NCBI GenBank assembly: GCA_003994795.1
Contig: AP018269.1
Coordinates: forward strand, 682,001-746,000
Direction: 5' to 3'
Length of the DNA: 64,000 nucleotides
Source: Cylindrospermum sp. NIES-4074
GTDB lineage: Bacteria; Cyanobacteriota; Cyanobacteriia; Cyanobacteriales; Nostocaceae
In this document: in pieces, positions 1 through 7,622 of the stretch
Numbering within the stretch: position 1 is the stretch's first letter
Layout: each line of letters starts with the position of its first letter
Program-made: the position numbers and the translations under genes
Notes under the pieces: model-generated
The model's input: the letters and a program-made list of their open reading frames with translations, nothing else
What the model was told of the DNA's origin: nothing
Database searches by the model: none

Positions 1-230
1 TATTTACCACTACGATCATTCAACCGTTCCTGAACTAATTGGGGATTTTCCCGAATTTGCTTAAGATCCAACACAGATTTTTCTTGTATTTTTCGCCTAT
101 TGTCTTCTAGCCAAAACACCAGCATATACTGATTTTGAGTTGCTGTGAAAGGAATTGCCAACAGAATAATTTGGACAAAGCCTGTTCCCAATCTTTTTGT
201 TAAGGTCTGGTAACGCGATTGAGTAGCCAC
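1..230 (-). CDS. Hypothetical protein, cut by left edge of window
   Basis: An open frame on the minus strand runs from a GTG codon at 230 off the left end, about 76 codons, with no stop. It begins MVATQSRYQTLTKRLGTG, followed by a short hydrophobic stretch and then a charged segment (FWLEDNRRKIQEK). It overlaps the last 31 bases of the DUF3611 gene in another frame, as expected for translational coupling in a two-gene unit. The frame stays open some codons upstream of the GTG, so the start is uncertain. I do not recognise the family. The sequence suggests a membrane-anchored protein with a cytoplasmic charged tail, which is inference only. Confidence 0.5.
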   Translation of the reverse strand, partial: MATQSRYQTLTKRLGTGFVQIILLAIPFTATQNQYMLVFWLEDNRRKIQEKSVLDLKQIRENPQLVQERLNDRSGK

Positions 231-778
231 AGTGACACTACAAGCCCAGCAAAGTGGGCTGAAACAGTGTTAGTGTTTGCTTGCACCACTAGCATATCTA
301 GACCGCTGATAATTCGGGTAGGGTCAAATAGTTGGGTAGTTACAGCTTGGGGGGATATAGACCTGGCTACTAGTGTACCCACGATTGCTTGTGCCCCCAA
401 CAGTGTCACGAGGATTCCCCCCAAATTCACCATTACTCCCAAACGCAAGACTTGTACTGTCTCACTCTTGCGGGGGCGGTTGTTAGGGTTAGAAGATTGC
501 AGTTGGTTGCCAATTCTCGTGTAACGGTAAGCCAAATAAATACCCGCACCCAAAACAACCAGCCCACAAACTGCTAAAAAGACACCAAATCCGGTGCCTG
601 GATTATTACTGGGGCTGCCACTTCTTTGACTAAAGATAGCAAATAGAAGAACTATGATACCAGAAATTACACCTAGTACTAACTGAATCCAGAAACTAAT
701 CCAACCTGTAAGGCGAAATGTTTGAGCAATTGCCCGGAGACTAGAGGAAGGCGATGGGGTATCGGGGTTTTGTGACAT
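200..778 (-). CDS. DUF3611 family membrane protein
   Basis: Protein of 192 residues starting at the ATG of MSQNPDT; an in-frame TTG four codons upstream is a less likely start. After a polar N-terminus come four predicted membrane helices: WISFWIQLVLGVISGIIVLL, GVFLAVCGLVVLGAGIYLA, LGVMVNLGGILVTLLGAQ and a final one near HFAGLVVSLWLL. The opening block SSLRAIAQTFRLTGW followed by the helices matches the DUF3611 family of cyanobacteria and plant plastids, which has no established biochemical role. Its 3' end overlaps the gene cut by the left edge, so the two are probably co-transcribed. Family assignment is from memory of the conserved opening block; function unknown. Confidence 0.75.
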   Translation of the reverse strand: MSQNPDTPSPSSSLRAIAQTFRLTGWISFWIQLVLGVISGIIVLLFAIFSQRSGSPSNNPGTGFGVFLAVCGLVVLGAGIYLAYRYTRIGNQLQSSNPNNRPRKSETVQVLRLGVMVNLGGILVTLLGAQAIVGTLVARSISPQAVTTQLFDPTRIISGLDMLVVQANTNTVSAHFAGLVVSLWLLNRVTRP

Positions 779-1516
779 ATAGATCACCAATTCACGCTTA
801 CATTTGATAAGGTTACTATCTCACTTACCAGAGAAAACTAGAATATCTCTAGTCTAGCTAGTCACCAAATTTTAGATTTTAGTCCCCGAATTTTAGATAT
901 TTAGATTGTCCACAAGGATAAATCCGGAGGAGCTTAACAATAAAATGATTTGGTTAGTCTCCACGACGTTAATTACTGAGATCCAAAAATTTTTATTTCT
1001 ATTTTAAATCCGAAACCCGTAATTTAAAATTACCACTGTCAGTAGAGACTCTTAGCACAACATGGTTCATAGTTATAGCTGCTTTCACCCACAAATTTCC
1101 TTTGGCTAAATCTTTTAGGTCTACAACAGGAAAATTTTCATAAAACACAGTGTTTATTTAAGTTATACAGACAAAATGGCATTTTAACTGTAAAATTTCT
1201 TCGATGGCATTTTATGTTTCAGCAGTTCTAACCAGCTCGGCATCACTCAACACTAAGACACTGGCTTTGCCACTGTCCAATTGCTCCTCACCACTCTGCT
1301 ATGAGCTTGGGTAGAGGCGCTGTTTCTTATGCCCCTAAGGCTTGCAGCCTCATCCCACGACCAAAAAAACGTGGGTGGTTGCTCGTTGTTTGTTTACGCT
1401 TGGGAATACAGCCTAAGTAAAAGTATATACTTACTTGTGCTACCGTAGTGCCATATACTAGAGAGCATGGGTTGCATACTTTACCCTGAGGCATTTTTTT
1501 TAGCCATTCACTAACC
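779..1516. other. Intergenic stretch between DUF3611 and padR
   Basis: AT-rich 738 bases holding the divergent upstream region of the DUF3611 gene and the upstream region of padR. The only coding-like signal is a 49-codon minus-strand frame at 999-1148 (listed separately). No tRNA or strong intrinsic terminator was recognised. Confidence 0.5.
999..1148 (-). CDS. Possible small ORF or gene remnant
   Basis: Minus-strand frame of 49 codons from a GTG at 1148 to a TAG at 999-1001. The translation is protein-like in composition (contains DLKDLAKGNLWVKAAITM and VLRVSTDSGNFKLRVSDLK), with mixed polar and hydrophobic residues rather than AT-rich noise. There is no clear Shine-Dalgarno sequence and I recognise no family. 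It could be a short real gene or the surviving end of a decayed one. Confidence 0.25.
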   Translation of the reverse strand: MFYENFPVVDLKDLAKGNLWVKAAITMNHVVLRVSTDSGNFKLRVSDLK

Positions 1517-1864
1517 ATGAAACTTGAGGATATATATCAATTCTTTGAGAATCCTCCGCCAACTTACCTCTGTCAAGAACTAGCAGTTTGTTATATTCTG
1601 TGCGTTCTACTACATGGGGAATCATACGGTACAGAGATGATTCAGCGACTGGAAACTGAATATCCAACCTATCGGCTTTCGGATACTGTACTTTATAGTG
1701 CGATCAAATTTCTCGAAGATCAAAGAGCAATCAATGGATATTGGAAGAGACTCGAAGGACGGGGACGCCCCAGGCGGATGTACCAAGTTTCTCCAGAATG
1801 GCAAGTTCAATCGCTGGGTTTAGCTCGTCTTTGGCAAGATTACATCAATCAGAGGACAAATTAA
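1517..1864 (+). CDS. PadR family transcriptional regulator
   Basis: A 115-residue protein with the PadR winged-helix pattern: CYILCVLLHGESYGTEMIQRL (helices 1-2), then a recognition region LSDTVLYSAIKFLEDQRAI and a wing GRGRPRRMYQVS, which is the family's Gly-Arg-Pro-(R/K)-(R/K)-x-Y signature. PadR proteins are dimeric DNA-binding repressors or activators. This one lacks the long C-terminal dimerisation helix of subfamily 1 and ends soon after the wing with a short helix (LGLARLWQDYINQ). The gene lies 52 bases upstream of and co-directional with a putative cytochrome b6f assembly gene, so co-transcription is likely. Ligand and target are unknown. Confidence 0.85.
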   Translation: MKLEDIYQFFENPPPTYLCQELAVCYILCVLLHGESYGTEMIQRLETEYPTYRLSDTVLYSAIKFLEDQRAINGYWKRLEGRGRPRRMYQVSPEWQVQSLGLARLWQDYINQRTN

Positions 1865-1916
1865 CCAATAATTGATAATGAATAAATCTCCTCCTGTAAA
1901 ACTGTGACAATTAGTT

Positions 1917-2450
1917 ATGGATACTGCTATTCTGCCATCCACGTTGCTGCTAACCTTGTTGTTATCGGTTGGGCTGTTTTTCTTTATTCGTGCCTCGACC
2001 AAAGACCGCACCGAAACAGCGCAACTGGTATCTGAACAAGACGAAGCTGCTTTAATGCGTCAATTAAAGGAGTACTTTCGCTCTCGGTCTTACCGAGTGG
2101 CAGCGGTAGACCAAGCACAAAACCAAGTGACTTTTGAAGGGTTCGTTAGACCTAGCCTGTTTTTAGCTGTTTTTTTGACACTGCTGGCTGCTACTGGTCT
2201 TGTTTGTCTATCATTGGTTTTGTCGCTGCTTTTTCCTGGCCCGATTCAGTTATTTTTGGCGATCGCACTGCTGTCGCCTTTGAGCGGTTTATTTTATTGG
2301 AAAAAAGCTGGAAGACTTGAGAAAGTGTCGCTCAAAGTGGAAGCAACCCAGAGCGAACAACACTCCCCAAGTAAAATAACTGTGGTTGCCCATCGAGATG
2401 AACTTATGGAGTTACAGAGGGCGTTGCGATTAGATAAAGTTGGCGACTGA
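1917..2450 (+). CDS. Cofactor assembly of complex C subunit B (CCB1/DUF3529 type)
   Basis: Protein of 177 residues. One N-terminal membrane segment (about residues 7-25, LLLTLLLSVGLFFFI) precedes a soluble part (residues 30-80), a hairpin of two further helices (LFLAVFLTLLAATGLVCL and LFLAIALLSPLSGLFYW) and a C-terminal beta-rich tail ending with HRDELMELQRAL. This layout matches the cyanobacterial/plastid CCB1 family (DUF3529). In plants CCB1 takes part in covalent attachment of the extra heme ci to cytochrome b6 on the stromal side of the thylakoid. It follows padR closely. The assignment among CCB1, CCB2 and CCB4 is from layout and recall, so the CCB number is less certain than the general role. 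Confidence 0.65.
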   Translation: MDTAILPSTLLLTLLLSVGLFFFIRASTKDRTETAQLVSEQDEAALMRQLKEYFRSRSYRVAAVDQAQNQVTFEGFVRPSLFLAVFLTLLAATGLVCLSLVLSLLFPGPIQLFLAIALLSPLSGLFYWKKAGRLEKVSLKVEATQSEQHSPSKITVVAHRDELMELQRALRLDKVGD

Positions 2451-2484
2451 CTGTTGATTTTTGAGACTATCGCCTAATGATGAG

Positions 2485-2867
2485 ATGCAAACTTCTGAAC
2501 AACTATTGAGGTAATGAACAGTAGGAAGAGGCAAAACGACTCTTGTGTTGTTAGTTTCCCCACAATTTGGTGTCGTAGGGAAAAATGTAAATTGGTTGAC
2601 AGAGCGTGTTAGCAATCCACCTGATGATATATCCACTTCACAAACGCTTTTGGATGCGCTTGTCTCTGTCCCCAATCCCTACTGCATTATCAAAATATAA
2701 ATCAACTCATACAACCGATAATGGCTGGAGACGAATTGATTATCCAATTACCTGGATCAGCCCGACTGGCAAATTCAGCTACAAACTTAAAAAAAATTGG
2801 AATTTTTGCATAGACTGAGCCATTTTGCCAGTTAAATAAATTGTCAGAAGCTGCATTCACTGCGTAA
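2485..2867 (+). pseudogene. Possible decayed coding region downstream of CCB1
   Basis: The plus strand carries protein-like pieces separated by stops and a frame change. An ATG at 2485 gives MQTSEQLLR then TAA TGA. The same frame resumes as TVGRGKTTLVLLVSPQFG... for about 60 codons to a TAA. A second frame from the ATG at 2721 gives MAGDELIIQLPGSARL..., with a TAG at 2811-2813 and a further 18 coding-like codons to 2867. I recognise no family. These may be relics of one or two small genes, or chance open frames. Confidence 0.3.
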
Positions 2868-2883
2868 GATGGCAACTTACGGT

Positions 2884-3201
2884 TCACCGACTAGCCACAG
2901 CTAGGGTTTCCTGACCAGTAGGAGCTTCTAAAATCCTCAGGCTGGGAAACAAAAAATGATTTTCTTCTACGTATTGAGCACCAAACAGCCCCTTTTCCGC
3001 CCAGAAATAACGGTCTGTGGTGTGTTCGTTACGCTTTACAAGTAGCAGCGCTGGTGGCAATATCCCTTCAGCCTGAATGAATTTTCTAGCTGCTGTCACT
3101 GGCTTCTCTTCGCCACTTTCGATGCTATATTGGGGCACATGTTCCAGAATCCGCCGTCCTTCCTGGCGACGACGACTTTTCCTTTTGCGTCTCCTTGCCA
3201 A
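2884..3201 (-). CDS. DUF3155 family protein
   Basis: The family begins MARRRKRKSRRRQEGRRILE, and here that block is preceded by a purine-rich Shine-Dalgarno (GAGGAGG) about 8 bases before a TTG codon at 3201. I therefore take this TTG as the start rather than the in-frame TTG at 3222. The protein is about 105 residues: a very basic N-terminus, then EHVPQYSIESGEEKPVTAAR and the conserved block LLLVKRNEHTTDRYFWAEKG. This is DUF3155, a small cyanobacterial family of unknown role. The Arg/Lys-rich head suggests nucleic-acid or ribosome contact, which is inference. It stands alone between a region of decay and the histidine kinase. Confidence 0.8.
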   Translation of the reverse strand: MARRRKRKSRRRQEGRRILEHVPQYSIESGEEKPVTAARKFIQAEGILPPALLLVKRNEHTTDRYFWAEKGLFGAQYVEENHFLFPSLRILEAPTGQETLAVASR

Positions 3202-3484
3202 CCTATTTTCCTCCTCTTTCAAGCTGTAGATTGTAGTTATAGCTACAAAATCCGTCGTAATTATAAATGTTCTAGTTCAAGAAATCAATGGGTTTTAATC
3301 TTTTGATACAACAAAATTAATATTCTTGAGGGTAAAGAAATCAAAGGTAGCTAATGAAGATAATCCCTTGGTGCAAACCATTGTTAAGAAGATTTAGTTA
3401 AGCTTGATAAAATGAGGCCGGGAAAAACTCAGCTTCCTCTGTAATTCTCCCTCAAAATCTGTAATCCTGAGCAAAAGCTAAAAA

Positions 3485-4840
3485 ATGTTAATGTCTGCCA
3501 GTTCTGATTTTCTGGCTCTGTGTCGAGAGCAAATAGCGCTGCTAACCCAAGGGTTAGGAGCGTCTTTGAGTGTGGTGTACTTAACACAGGAATTGGTAGA
3601 GACTGCCACAGGTGAGGCACAACTGATTCCTGTAGTGGTTTACCCGGATACGGCAGTATTACAGCAGGGTGAGGAGACTACTGAGGTAATAGCACGTAAG
3701 CAATTACAATTTGGGCAGATTTTGGCATTGCCGAATTATGAGAATAGGTTGTTGACAGCAGGGTCAGAATCTCCCACACCATTACAGGATTCAGGAACAA
3801 CAGATGCATCTCCACCCAATTCACAAGAAGAGCAGCTATTAAGTAGCAACCAAATTGTTTTACCTCTAATTTATGAGGGTGTGATGATGGGGTTGTTGGT
3901 GACAGGGAGGGAAGACCGGATATGGAATGAACACGAGCAAGGTGTAATTCAACGCATAGCGCAAACCTTGGCGATCGCTTGTATTTTAGATCAGCGTCGC
4001 GCATGGTTGCATTCTCAGCTGCATCAGCAACAACTTATTCAAGAAAGACAAAGGGATTTATTAGATAATCTTTTGCACCAGTTTCGCAACCCATTGACGG
4101 CGCTGCGGACTTTTGGCAAACTGCTGTTAAAGCGATTAAGACCAGCAGACCCTAACCGAGATGTGGCGACTAGTATAGTGCGAGAAAGCGATCGCCTCAA
4201 AGAATTGTTGCAACAGTTTGATCAGGTGATTGATTTGACAGAGGGAGATTTAGCATCGCTACCACTTGGGGAAGACGAAGTGTTTGTGGAAGCGACTGTC
4301 CAGAATCATGCTAAACCCGCCCTATTATTACCGGGAACGGGAGAAAAACCGGCTGATTGCTCCTTAGCAGATTTATTAAAACCGTTATTATTATCAGCCA
4401 ATGCGATCGCCCAAGAGCGAAATATCCAACTGATGGCGAAAATTCCGCCCTATTTGCCCCCAGTGAGGGCTAACGTCAAAGCTTTGCAAGAAGTGTTGAG
4501 CAATATCGTTGATAATGCCTTGAAATATACTCCCCCTGGGGGCAAAATTTTGATTCAGGTGGGGCAAAAAAGAGCTACTTTTCAAGGCATAGCCATTAGT
4601 GATACAGGGCCTGGTATTCCTCCCCAAGATTTAGAGCATCTTGGAGAAAGGCATTACCGGGGAGTACAAGCGCAAACAGAGATTCCCGGCAGTGGTTTGG
4701 GGATGGCGATCGCAAAACAACTAATCGAGCAAATGCAGGGTGAAATAGAGGTTCTCAGCCCTGCTATCAACTCAGTTATCACTTCACCTCATGCCCCAGG
4801 AACTACGTTTATTATTTGGTTACCTGAGGTTAGTTATTAG
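3485..4840 (+). CDS. GAF-domain sensor histidine kinase
   Basis: A 451-residue soluble kinase. Residues about 5-175 form a GAF-like sensory domain. A helical linker leads to the dimerisation/phosphoacceptor helix with the H-box LLHQFRNPLTALRTFG (His198). The catalytic ATPase domain shows the N-box NIVDNALKYTPPGG (from residue 340), the G1 box DTGPGIPP (from 373) and the G2 box GSGLGMAIA (from 402). No membrane segment is seen, so it probably senses a cytoplasmic signal through GAF. This H-box variant (HQFRNPLTALRTF) is typical of cyanobacterial GAF kinases. No response regulator is adjacent, so its partner cannot be named. Start: ATG at 3485, with another ATG two codons on. Confidence 0.9.
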   Translation: MLMSASSDFLALCREQIALLTQGLGASLSVVYLTQELVETATGEAQLIPVVVYPDTAVLQQGEETTEVIARKQLQFGQILALPNYENRLLTAGSESPTPLQDSGTTDASPPNSQEEQLLSSNQIVLPLIYEGVMMGLLVTGREDRIWNEHEQGVIQRIAQTLAIACILDQRRAWLHSQLHQQQLIQERQRDLLDNLLHQFRNPLTALRTFGKLLLKRLRPADPNRDVATSIVRESDRLKELLQQFDQVIDLTEGDLASLPLGEDEVFVEATVQNHAKPALLLPGTGEKPADCSLADLLKPLLLSANAIAQERNIQLMAKIPPYLPPVRANVKALQEVLSNIVDNALKYTPPGGKILIQVGQKRATFQGIAISDTGPGIPPQDLEHLGERHYRGVQAQTEIPGSGLGMAIAKQLIEQMQGEIEVLSPAINSVITSPHAPGTTFIIWLPEVSY

Positions 4841-4911
4841 TGAGTTGGAAGAGGGCAAGGGGCAATAAAGGCAAGAGTGCCTACTTTTTTGTCTTTGTCA
4901 GTTGTTGCTAA

Positions 4912-6144
4912 TTATTGGAGTGCGATGGGCAAGTTTTGATTGATGGTGATTTGCAGATCGGTATTTGGTTCAATGGAAATTAAGTCAACGCTATTTTTAC
5001 CGAAGAACACACCAATTAGGGCGCCAATACCAGCACCTCCCAAAACTTCTTCTGTGGCGATCGCGCGATCGCCAGTTACAGCAGCTACCGCCGCCGCCGC
5101 ACTAGCCCCTAATACAGTATTCGTGATAATTGCACTAGCACTAGTACCTTTCTTGACGGTTTCGGTTTTGGTAATTACATCAGAAGTAGCACTTAGTTCA
5201 TACTCCTGACCTGTAGTTAAAACTAGTTTCTGGGCAACGAATTGAGAACCACCCTGAGCAGGTTTGAGTTGACCAACTACCTGGCTACCGGCGGGAATCA
5301 CCACAATACCTTCTTGGGTGACGACATTTTGCGCTACTGTGAGGGTTAAAGGCGCTGTTTCATCCTTTGTAACCAAAATCTTTTTCGCCTGGTCATACTT
5401 CACAGGAATAGCAGTACCTTGAGGAATAGTTACGGTTGTGGGTTTAGATGCCAAAGCCACGATGTAGGGCGAGTTAATAGCTGTGGCTTGATTAGAACTA
5501 ACTAAGGCTTGGTAAATAAAAGCTGCTACCTGTGCCCGTGAAGCGGTGACAGTAGGATTGAGGAACTTCAAATCAGGATAGTTGACCACAATTTGCTTTT
5601 CAGTGGCTGCGGCAATGGGGCCACGGGCATAGTCAGCAATACTAGAAGCATCGTTGTAGTATTGCAAAGTGGTGGTAGTGTCACCACTGGCAGTATATTG
5701 CAAACCGTTAGCGAGAGAAACTAAAACCTGTTGACGGGGAATTGCTTCGTTAGGTCGGAAATTATTACCTGGATATCCTGCCAAGAAACCTGTGATATAA
5801 GCTTGTTGAATGGCGCTGGATGCCCAATAGTTGCCTGGTACGTCCCTAAAAGTGATTGCCTGCCGTTGCACTGGCTTTTGGAAGGCTTTGTTAATCATCG
5901 CCGCAAATTGAGCGCGTGTTACTGGATCTTCTGGACGGAAGCTACCATCAGGAAAGCCGGCGATGACACCCCGTTGCGATAATTGTTGAATAAATTCAGA
6001 TGCCCAGTAGTTAGATTGCACATCAGAAAAGTTAGTTTGAGCCAAAGATGGCGCAGCGACTATAAAGGGGGCGACAGTACCGGCTGTGAGGCTCAAAGCC
6101 ATGAGTGCAGCGGTTCCTGATTGCCAAGGATTTAAAGGAAACAT
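4912..6144 (-). CDS. Exported SLH-repeat protein with C-terminal VirB10/TrbI-like domain
   Basis: About 410 residues from the ATG of MFPLNPWQSGT. A GGTGGAG sequence lies about 10 bases before it, and the signal peptide then matches that of the neighbouring paralog, so I prefer this to the ATG at 6165. The signal peptide ends near PSLAQ. Three SLH motifs follow (FSDVQSNYWASEFIQQL, FRDVPGNYWASSAIQQA and a degenerate third), which in cyanobacteria anchor proteins to peptidoglycan-linked polymers. The C-terminal half (VTIPQGTAIPVKYD ... VVIPAGSQVVGQL ... a Gly/Ala-rich GAGIGALIG stretch) resembles the beta-rich domain of VirB10/TrbI-type proteins. Role: cell-envelope component. The same C-terminal half recurs in the next gene. 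Confidence 0.8.
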   Translation of the reverse strand: MFPLNPWQSGTAALMALSLTAGTVAPFIVAAPSLAQTNFSDVQSNYWASEFIQQLSQRGVIAGFPDGSFRPEDPVTRAQFAAMINKAFQKPVQRQAITFRDVPGNYWASSAIQQAYITGFLAGYPGNNFRPNEAIPRQQVLVSLANGLQYTASGDTTTTLQYYNDASSIADYARGPIAAATEKQIVVNYPDLKFLNPTVTASRAQVAAFIYQALVSSNQATAINSPYIVALASKPTTVTIPQGTAIPVKYDQAKKILVTKDETAPLTLTVAQNVVTQEGIVVIPAGSQVVGQLKPAQGGSQFVAQKLVLTTGQEYELSATSDVITKTETVKKGTSASAIITNTVLGASAAAAVAAVTGDRAIATEEVLGGAGIGALIGVFFGKNSVDLISIEPNTDLQITINQNLPIALQ

Positions 6145-6415
6145 AGATTTTTTACTCCACCACATTTATTTTTTTCTCTTAATTACTGAGACAAGTTCTC
6201 TAATAAAAAGTTTCCAATATTTGCTGTATTTTGTAAATGTTTTTACTTAGATATATACACAGCATAGGTCAACTGTATCATGGGGCATAAGCCTTTAGTG
6301 GTAAAGTTAGTAGTGATTATTTATTACCAAAAATCATGCGATCGCCCATAATAGTTACATAGGCGATCGCACTGTCAAGATGATTAAAGTCACGACTTGA
6401 ATTTTTAAGTTAAGC

Positions 6416-7093
6416 CTAGTTGCCTGCTATGACTAAATTAGAGGTTAGGGTGATAGGCAAATCTTGGTCAGGTCTGAGAACAAAAACATCAACTTGTTTT
6501 TTCCGCAATAGCACACTAGCTAAAGCACCAGCAGCTGCACCACCAACAGGTTCTAAAATCTCAATTTTTTTGTTACCTGTAATCAGTGCTAGCACACTAG
6601 CTGCACCCGCACCAATAGCGGCATCAGTTAAGATACTGCCAGTATCTGCTCCCTTAGAGATTGTTTCTGTTTTGGTGATGGTCTTAGAATTGGCATTAAT
6701 AAACTGTTGACGCCCTGAGGGATAGACTAATTGTTTAGCTAAAAAGCGCACGCCTTGTTTATTTTTACTGCCAGTATTGTAGAGGTTAACAGGTTCTAAC
6801 TGTCCTATAACTTGAGTATTGGCAGGAATTAAGACCTTTCTATTGTTGTCGATAATGTCGTTAGGTATTCTTAGGGTGAGGGCGGAAGTTTCCCCTGGTG
6901 TAACGATAACTTTCTCTTTTTCAAAGGTGACGGGTAAGGTGACGTTAGCGGGGATGGTAACGGTTCGGCGTTGATTAAGATTATATTGGGCATTAGCGGG
7001 AGCAAAGACCACAAAGGGAGCAATAGCGCTTGTGGTAATTGTCATGGCCATGAGTGCAAGGGTGCCAGTTTTCCAACGAAGTAGGGGGTTCAT
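6416..7093 (-). CDS. Exported paralog of the SLH protein's C-terminal domain
   Basis: 225 residues with a signal peptide (MNPLLRWKTGTLALMAMTIT ... PANAQ) closely similar to that of the SLH protein downstream. The mature part has only the shared C-terminal domain: TVTIPANVTLPVTFEKEKV, LIPANTQVIGQLEP, KTITKTETISKG and a Gly/Ala-rich hydrophobic GGAAAGALASVLL segment. No SLH repeat is present. The pair probably arose by tandem duplication with loss or gain of the SLH cassette. The beta-domain resembles the extracytoplasmic part of VirB10/TrbI proteins, but there is no conjugation gene nearby, so a conjugation role is not supported. It lies 271 bases upstream of its paralog, same strand. Confidence 0.75.
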   Translation of the reverse strand: MNPLLRWKTGTLALMAMTITTSAIAPFVVFAPANAQYNLNQRRTVTIPANVTLPVTFEKEKVIVTPGETSALTLRIPNDIIDNNRKVLIPANTQVIGQLEPVNLYNTGSKNKQGVRFLAKQLVYPSGRQQFINANSKTITKTETISKGADTGSILTDAAIGAGAASVLALITGNKKIEILEPVGGAAAGALASVLLRKKQVDVFVLRPDQDLPITLTSNLVIAGN

Positions 7094-7622
7094 AGGGTAG
7101 TTGCCGATTTTGTGCGATGTTTTTAATGACGAGGATTTGCAGAGATAGTTTCAGAGGTTGGTTGAACTTAGCTTTGGGTATATGCCACAGGTGTTGGTGG
7201 TTTGATGACGGGGGAGAATGTGCGATCGTTCCGCAGATTTTTGTTTTGTTAATCACGCTGTAGTTATCGGTCGTTGCGATCGCATCGCTGGGAATGACGG
7301 ATACTATTTTTGACTGATAAACCTCCGTTAATTGATGGGGTTTATGTGACGTGGGGTTATGGGGTTTGTTCCTGAAGGTTTTTAACTGATATCTTGCACC
7401 ATTCTCAATTAGCCTTCTAACCCACCTGGAAATAAATTTTCATGCTAATACCGCAAGTCCGTTTTAACAGACTGAAACTCTTTCTCAGTCGTCTTGAGAC
7501 GACTTCGGCTATTAGCCTTAGAATTCATTCTGAGGCGGTTGCTGAGGCTGGTGAAAGATATTTGTTTAACGAACCGCAAAGGACGCAAAGAACGCGAAGG
7601 AAGAAGGAAAGAAGAAGAAATA
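7094..7622. other. Intergenic stretch with two dispersed repeats
   Basis: 529 bases. It contains the upstream region of the exported paralog, a dispersed palindromic element at 7421-7539 and a low-complexity repeat of the type ACCGCAAAGGACGCAAAG near 7568-7620. A 63-codon open frame across the repeats (7442-7633) is repeat-derived and is not called as a gene. Confidence 0.6.
7421..7539 (+). repeat. Dispersed palindrome-bearing repeat, copy 1
   Basis: Runs from CCCACCTGG to GAATTCATTCTGAGGCGG and includes GACTGAAACTCTTTCTCAG and CAGTCGTCTTGAGACGACTT, the latter self-complementary around AGTCGTC/GACGACT. A shorter copy lies at 20275-20356 and lacks the second arm of the palindrome. Looks like a small mobile or structural intergenic repeat. 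Confidence 0.65.

Noticed and set aside
1327-1518. Minus-strand frame of 63 codons overlapping the padR start
   Set aside because: Composition is not protein-like, no ribosome site, and it lies in the padR promoter region.
4912-7093. Conjugation/type IV secretion locus
   Set aside because: Only a VirB10/TrbI-like domain is present in two exported proteins; no other secretion component is nearby.
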